Shown: in pieces, positions 60,567 through 64,000 of the stretch
Numbering within the stretch: position 1 is the stretch's first letter
Layout of the letters: every line of letters starts with the position of its first letter
Assembly: GCA_024347015.1 (NCBI GenBank)
Contig: AP024889.1
Location: forward strand, 620,001-684,000
Origin: Vibrio pectenicida
GTDB lineage: Bacteria; Pseudomonadota; Gammaproteobacteria; Enterobacterales; Vibrionaceae
Direction: 5' to 3'
DNA length: 64,000 nt
Position numbers and translations under genes: made by a program
Notes under the pieces: model-generated
Told to the model about the DNA's origin: nothing
Database searches by the model: none
Seen by the model: only the letters and a program-made list of their open reading frames with translations

Positions 60567-62672
60567 ATGCAAAATCTGTTTTTATCTCTTAAGCCTTTGG
60601 TTGAAAAGGGAGTAATACGACAAATTGATTATCAATTTTCCCGATTTATTCATCAGCAAGGCAAAGACGACAATGTGGCTTTTATTGCCGCTATTCTAAG
60701 CTGTGAATTGGGCAAAGGACATATTTGTCTACCCTTGTTAGACAGCTATGGTCAGCTGTCCGATTTGGTCACTAAACTGGGCATATATGGCGACCTTGCT
60801 CATCAGCTCAATCAAGTATTGCAAAAGATAGATTGGCTGCAAGTATTGGACAATGCCACGTTAGTTGGAGAGCCGGAAGAGACGTTACCTATGATTTTTG
60901 ATGGTGAAAGGCTTTATCTTCACCGTTATTGGCATTATGAGATGATGTTAGCAAAGCGTTTAAATAGCTTTGGGTCACCTATGATCCTAAAGCCTACTAA
61001 TGTTAAAAAACTAACTCAGTTACTGAATCATTTATTTGCCAGAAATTATCGCTATCTCTTTGATTCACTAGTTTCAGTTCAGTCTGATGGTAGCTCAACG
61101 CAGGTGATTAGACAGCAGCTTGTTTGCGATCATCTTGATGTTGTTAACGGCGAGCTGCTTGATTGGTTCACCATAGACCAAAAGCTTCTCAGTGTATCTA
61201 AAATAGAACAGCTTAAATTCCTAGATGATTTGGTGCCCTTGTCTGTTTGTGTTAATTGGCAAAAGGTTGCGGCTGCGGTTGCCTTGACGCGTCGTTTTAC
61301 CGTCATTTCTGGTGGCCCCGGAACGGGCAAAACGACCACAGTTACTAAGTTACTTGCTGCATTAAATGTTCAGGCTCAGCAAGTAAATGAGATGCCGGTT
61401 ATTAAATTGGTTGCCCCTACAGGTAAAGCGGCGGCACGTTTGACCGAATCTATAGGTAAAGCGGTGGCTGAACTGCCGATTGAACCGAGTTTGAAAAGCC
61501 TTATACCTACTGGCGCGAGTACTTTACATCGTTTGTTAGGCTCTGTGCCAAATAGTGCCGAGTTTCGACATAATCAACAAAATCCTCTTCATCTAGATAT
61601 TTTGGTTGTCGATGAGGCATCCATGGTTGATTTATCCATGATGTATAAGCTGGTGGATGCCTTACCCCAGCATGCACGTTTAATACTTCTGGGTGATAAA
61701 GATCAGCTCGCATCTGTAGAAGCCGGTGCAGTATTAGGTGATATTTGTTTATTTCATCAATTCGGATACAGTTCTGAACAAGCCAAGATGATTAGTCAAT
61801 TGACGGGATTTGAATCACTTATCAATACATCGAATAGAGCGGTAACAATTGCAGATAGCTTGTGTATGTTACAAAAAAGCTACCGCTTTGATGCTCGTTC
61901 AGGGATTGGTCAATTTGCTAAGGCAATCAATTCAGGTTCAATGACAAAAGTTGGCTTAGTTTTGCAAAAGGACTTTGATGATGTCGCGAAATTTCCTGTC
62001 GATAGTCATCATTACAGTCAGATGATTCAAACCTTGGTTCATGAGTACAGCCACTACTTAAAGCGTGTCGAGCAGTCTAGTGAAAATGTTGGTTGTGATA
62101 AATCAGAGATGATTCATGACACAGCAAAAGAGGCACTACAGCTTTTTTCTAAATGCCGCTTACTTTGCGCTGTTCGTGAGGGCGATTTTGGTATTGTTGG
62201 GCTAAATCAGCGTATAGAGCGTGGGTTAAAAGTTCGTAAATTGATTAAGGCGCAAGATGAGCTTTGGTACCATGGTCGTCCTGTTATGGTTGTGCGTAAT
62301 GACCACGCTTTAGGGCTATATAATGGTGATATTGGATTGTGCTTGCTCGATAACTCAGAGGGAGTTGAAAGACTAAAAGTATTTTTTGAATTGCCCGATG
62401 GTTCAATCAAAGCTGTGTTACCAAGTCGAGTGCCAGATCATGAGACAGCTTATGCGATGACGATTCATAAGTCTCAAGGAAGTGAGTTTGAGCATACCTT
62501 GGTGGTATTGCCGCCTGAATATACCCCGCTTTTGACACGTGAGCTTATCTACACAGGAGTGACGCGAGCTAAGCACCGTTTGAGCTTATTTGTTGATGAT
62601 AGAGTTATGGCTCGCGGTATTAAAATTCGTACGCAAAGAGCTAGTGGGTTAGTTAAACGTCTCTCACAATGA
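60567..62672 (+). CDS. recD: Exonuclease V subunit RecD
   Basis: A 701-aa SF1B 5'-3' helicase with Walker A GGPGTGKTTTV, VDEASMVDLSMM, LGDKDQLASVEAG and the C-terminal AYAMTIHKSQGSEFEH. It completes RecBCD for double-strand break repair and degradation of foreign DNA. It begins 10 bp after recB. Confidence 0.95.
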   Translation: MQNLFLSLKPLVEKGVIRQIDYQFSRFIHQQGKDDNVAFIAAILSCELGKGHICLPLLDSYGQLSDLVTKLGIYGDLAHQLNQVLQKIDWLQVLDNATLVGEPEETLPMIFDGERLYLHRYWHYEMMLAKRLNSFGSPMILKPTNVKKLTQLLNHLFARNYRYLFDSLVSVQSDGSSTQVIRQQLVCDHLDVVNGELLDWFTIDQKLLSVSKIEQLKFLDDLVPLSVCVNWQKVAAAVALTRRFTVISGGPGTGKTTTVTKLLAALNVQAQQVNEMPVIKLVAPTGKAAARLTESIGKAVAELPIEPSLKSLIPTGASTLHRLLGSVPNSAEFRHNQQNPLHLDILVVDEASMVDLSMMYKLVDALPQHARLILLGDKDQLASVEAGAVLGDICLFHQFGYSSEQAKMISQLTGFESLINTSNRAVTIADSLCMLQKSYRFDARSGIGQFAKAINSGSMTKVGLVLQKDFDDVAKFPVDSHHYSQMIQTLVHEYSHYLKRVEQSSENVGCDKSEMIHDTAKEALQLFSKCRLLCAVREGDFGIVGLNQRIERGLKVRKLIKAQDELWYHGRPVMVVRNDHALGLYNGDIGLCLLDNSEGVERLKVFFELPDGSIKAVLPSRVPDHETAYAMTIHKSQGSEFEHTLVVLPPEYTPLLTRELIYTGVTRAKHRLSLFVDDRVMARGIKIRTQRASGLVKRLSQ

Positions 62673-62712
62673 CGTCTTTTTCAGTGCGTTATATCCCTGT
62701 AAAAATTAAAAT

Positions 62713-64000
62713 TTAAAGCTCAATTGCTAAAATTTTCGATTTGCGCTGATAGTTGTAGAGATTTTGTTTGTGTGAGGGTAAAAACTCGACCGACATTTCC
62801 TGAAAACCCTGTTCACGGAACCAATGAATACTGCGGGTAGTAAGGACAAAAATATGTTTTATACCCTGAGCCTTGGATTGTAACTTGATGTGTTTAAGTA
62901 ATAGAGCACCACGGTTTCCTTCTCTGTATTCAGGATGAATGGCAACACAGGCCATTTCCGCCATTTTTTCATCGGCATATGGATAGAGGGCTGCACATCC
63001 AATAATTAATCCGTCTTTTTCAATGATAGTGAATTGGTGTATCTCCTGTTCTAGTTGTTCTCTTGAGCGTCTGACTAGTACACCTTGTTGTTCAAGAGGG
63101 TGAATTAAATCCAAAATACCACCAATATCATCGATATGGGCTTGTCGGACTTGTTCTGTACTTGCTTTAGAAATTTGAGTGCCTATTCCATCGATAGAAA
63201 AGAGCTCTTGAATCAGCGCCCCATCAACTTTGTAACTAATTAAGTGGCTACGAGGCACCCCTGAGTTACAAGCTGTTGTTGCCGCTTTTAAAAAACGCGT
63301 TGTACCGGAGGAGTCTTGATTTTCTTGTTCTAGTTTGAGAAGAAATTGTTTGGCATCACGCGGAAACAGCTCAGCTACAGCTCTTCCGTCACAGTCTATA
63401 ACGCCTTGTTCAGAGCAGAAACAAATCAGTTTATCTGCACTAAGCTTGATGGCAACTTGAGTCGCAACTTCTTCGGCAAGTAGATTGAATGATTCTCCCG
63501 TTACGGAACCTGCTATTGGCCCTAGAAGAACGATAGAACCCTGATCTAAGGCTCGATTGATGCCTTGTGTATCTATTCGCCGAATACGGCCACTATGAAA
63601 GTAATCAACGCCATCATCTATGCCCAGTGGTTGAGCAGTAACAAAATTACCACTGACAACATTGAGTTGAGTACCAGCCATTGGCGTGTTGCTAAGGCTC
63701 ATTGACAGTTGAGCCGTAATAGCTAACTGGAGCTGACCGGCGGCCTGCATGACAATATTCAAAGTCTGTTGATCTGTTACGCGAATCCCTTTGTAGTAGG
63801 GGCTCTTATGATTAGACAGTTCAAGCATCTGATTTATCTGTGGTCTTGCGCCATGTACGACCACAATATTGACACCTAAACTATGGAGTAGGGCAATATC
63901 ATTGATGATATTTGAAAAATTTTCGTCTGCTACGACTTCACCACCAAGCATAACAACCATGGTTTTGCCGCGGTGTGCGTTCACATAAGGAGCAGATTGA
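62713..64000 (-). CDS. argA: N-acetylglutamate synthase (5' end outside window)
   Basis: At least 428 residues of ArgA, the first enzyme of arginine synthesis. The N-terminal amino-acid-kinase-like domain ([30 protein letters not shown]) is followed by a GNAT acetyltransferase domain ([20 protein letters not shown]). The residue read at 63984 is GTG, but the frame stays open to the window edge as [11 protein letters not shown], matching the family, so the true start lies beyond 64000. Convergent with recD. Confidence 0.93.
   Translation of the reverse strand, partial: QSAPYVNAHRGKTMVVMLGGEVVADENFSNIINDIALLHSLGVNIVVVHGARPQINQMLELSNHKSPYYKGIRVTDQQTLNIVMQAAGQLQLAITAQLSMSLSNTPMAGTQLNVVSGNFVTAQPLGIDDGVDYFHSGRIRRIDTQGINRALDQGSIVLLGPIAGSVTGESFNLLAEEVATQVAIKLSADKLICFCSEQGVIDCDGRAVAELFPRDAKQFLLKLEQENQDSSGTTRFLKAATTACNSGVPRSHLISYKVDGALIQELFSIDGIGTQISKASTEQVRQAHIDDIGGILDLIHPLEQQGVLVRRSREQLEQEIHQFTIIEKDGLIIGCAALYPYADEKMAEMACVAIHPEYREGNRGALLLKHIKLQSKAQGIKHIFVLTTRSIHWFREQGFQEMSVEFLPSHKQNLYNYQRKSKILAIEL

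Noticed and set aside
63984..63984. Start of argA at the GTG 63984
   Set aside because: The frame stays open to the window edge with residues matching the ArgA N-terminus, so this valine is internal.

Overview
The window is an ordinary AT-leaning gammaproteobacterial chromosome segment. Protein similarity and gene order point to Vibrionaceae, most likely a Vibrio large chromosome. The prx/oxyR2, aceB-aceA, queA-tgt-yajC-secD-secF and phoB-phoR-pstS / ppx-ppk1 / pstCAB-phoU / ppk2 / cutC blocks recall the V. cholerae VC07xx neighbourhood; that comparison is from memory, not from a search. I see no rRNA, tRNA, CRISPR array, insertion sequence, prophage or clear pseudogene.

Region 1 (about 0.07-14 kb) is an AraC-type regulator divergent from a complete Tad/Flp (type IVc) pilus locus. 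The order is two tiny tandem Flp pilins (56 and 50 aa), prepilin peptidase TadV, an AAA+ ATPase that is not one of the classical Tad proteins, RcpC/CpaB, secretin RcpA/CpaC, a small lipoprotein, TadG-, TadE- and TadF-like minor pilins, TadZ, TadA, TadB, TadC and the TPR lipoprotein TadD. The genes are tightly packed with several stop/start overlaps, so this is probably one long operon. It should build an adhesive pilus crossing both membranes.

Region 2 (14-20.4 kb) is mixed: a ChrA-type transporter, a PAP2-family membrane phosphatase, a small beta-barrel outer-membrane protein, a gamma-glutamylcyclotransferase, a 38-codon ORF overlapping the GTG start of nnrS, and dapD.

Region 3 (20.6-26.6 kb) holds a 2-Cys peroxiredoxin divergent from an OxyR2-like regulator with the two redox cysteines. 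After a 620-bp gap with two nested inverted repeats come the glyoxylate-shunt genes aceB and aceA, then a CBS-domain protein.

Region 4 (26.9-36.7 kb) is housekeeping: queA-tgt (queuosine) with yajC-secD-secF (protein export), a DUF1904 protein, mepA, a yfhL ferredoxin next to trhP (tRNA hydroxylation), and rdgC.

Region 5 (36.9-49.9 kb) is a phosphate and polyphosphate cluster: phoB-phoR-pstS, ppx-ppk1 on the opposite strand, pstC-pstA-pstB-phoU, then ppk2. Pho-box-like sites precede phoB and pstC, each followed 10 bp later by a -10-like hexamer. The cluster therefore joins phosphate sensing, uptake and polyphosphate storage.

Region 6 (50-64 kb) has cutC, yebG with a LexA box upstream, a LysR regulator divergent from a TDT/TehA-type carrier, recC-recB-recD without the ptrA gene found between recC and recB in E. 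coli, and convergent argA, which runs off the right edge.

Most of the window is well-known core genome. The parts most likely to be under-described are the extra AAA+ ATPase and small lipoprotein of the Tad locus, the hairpins between the pilin genes, the short ORF coupled to nnrS, and the structured oxyR2-aceB intergenic region.
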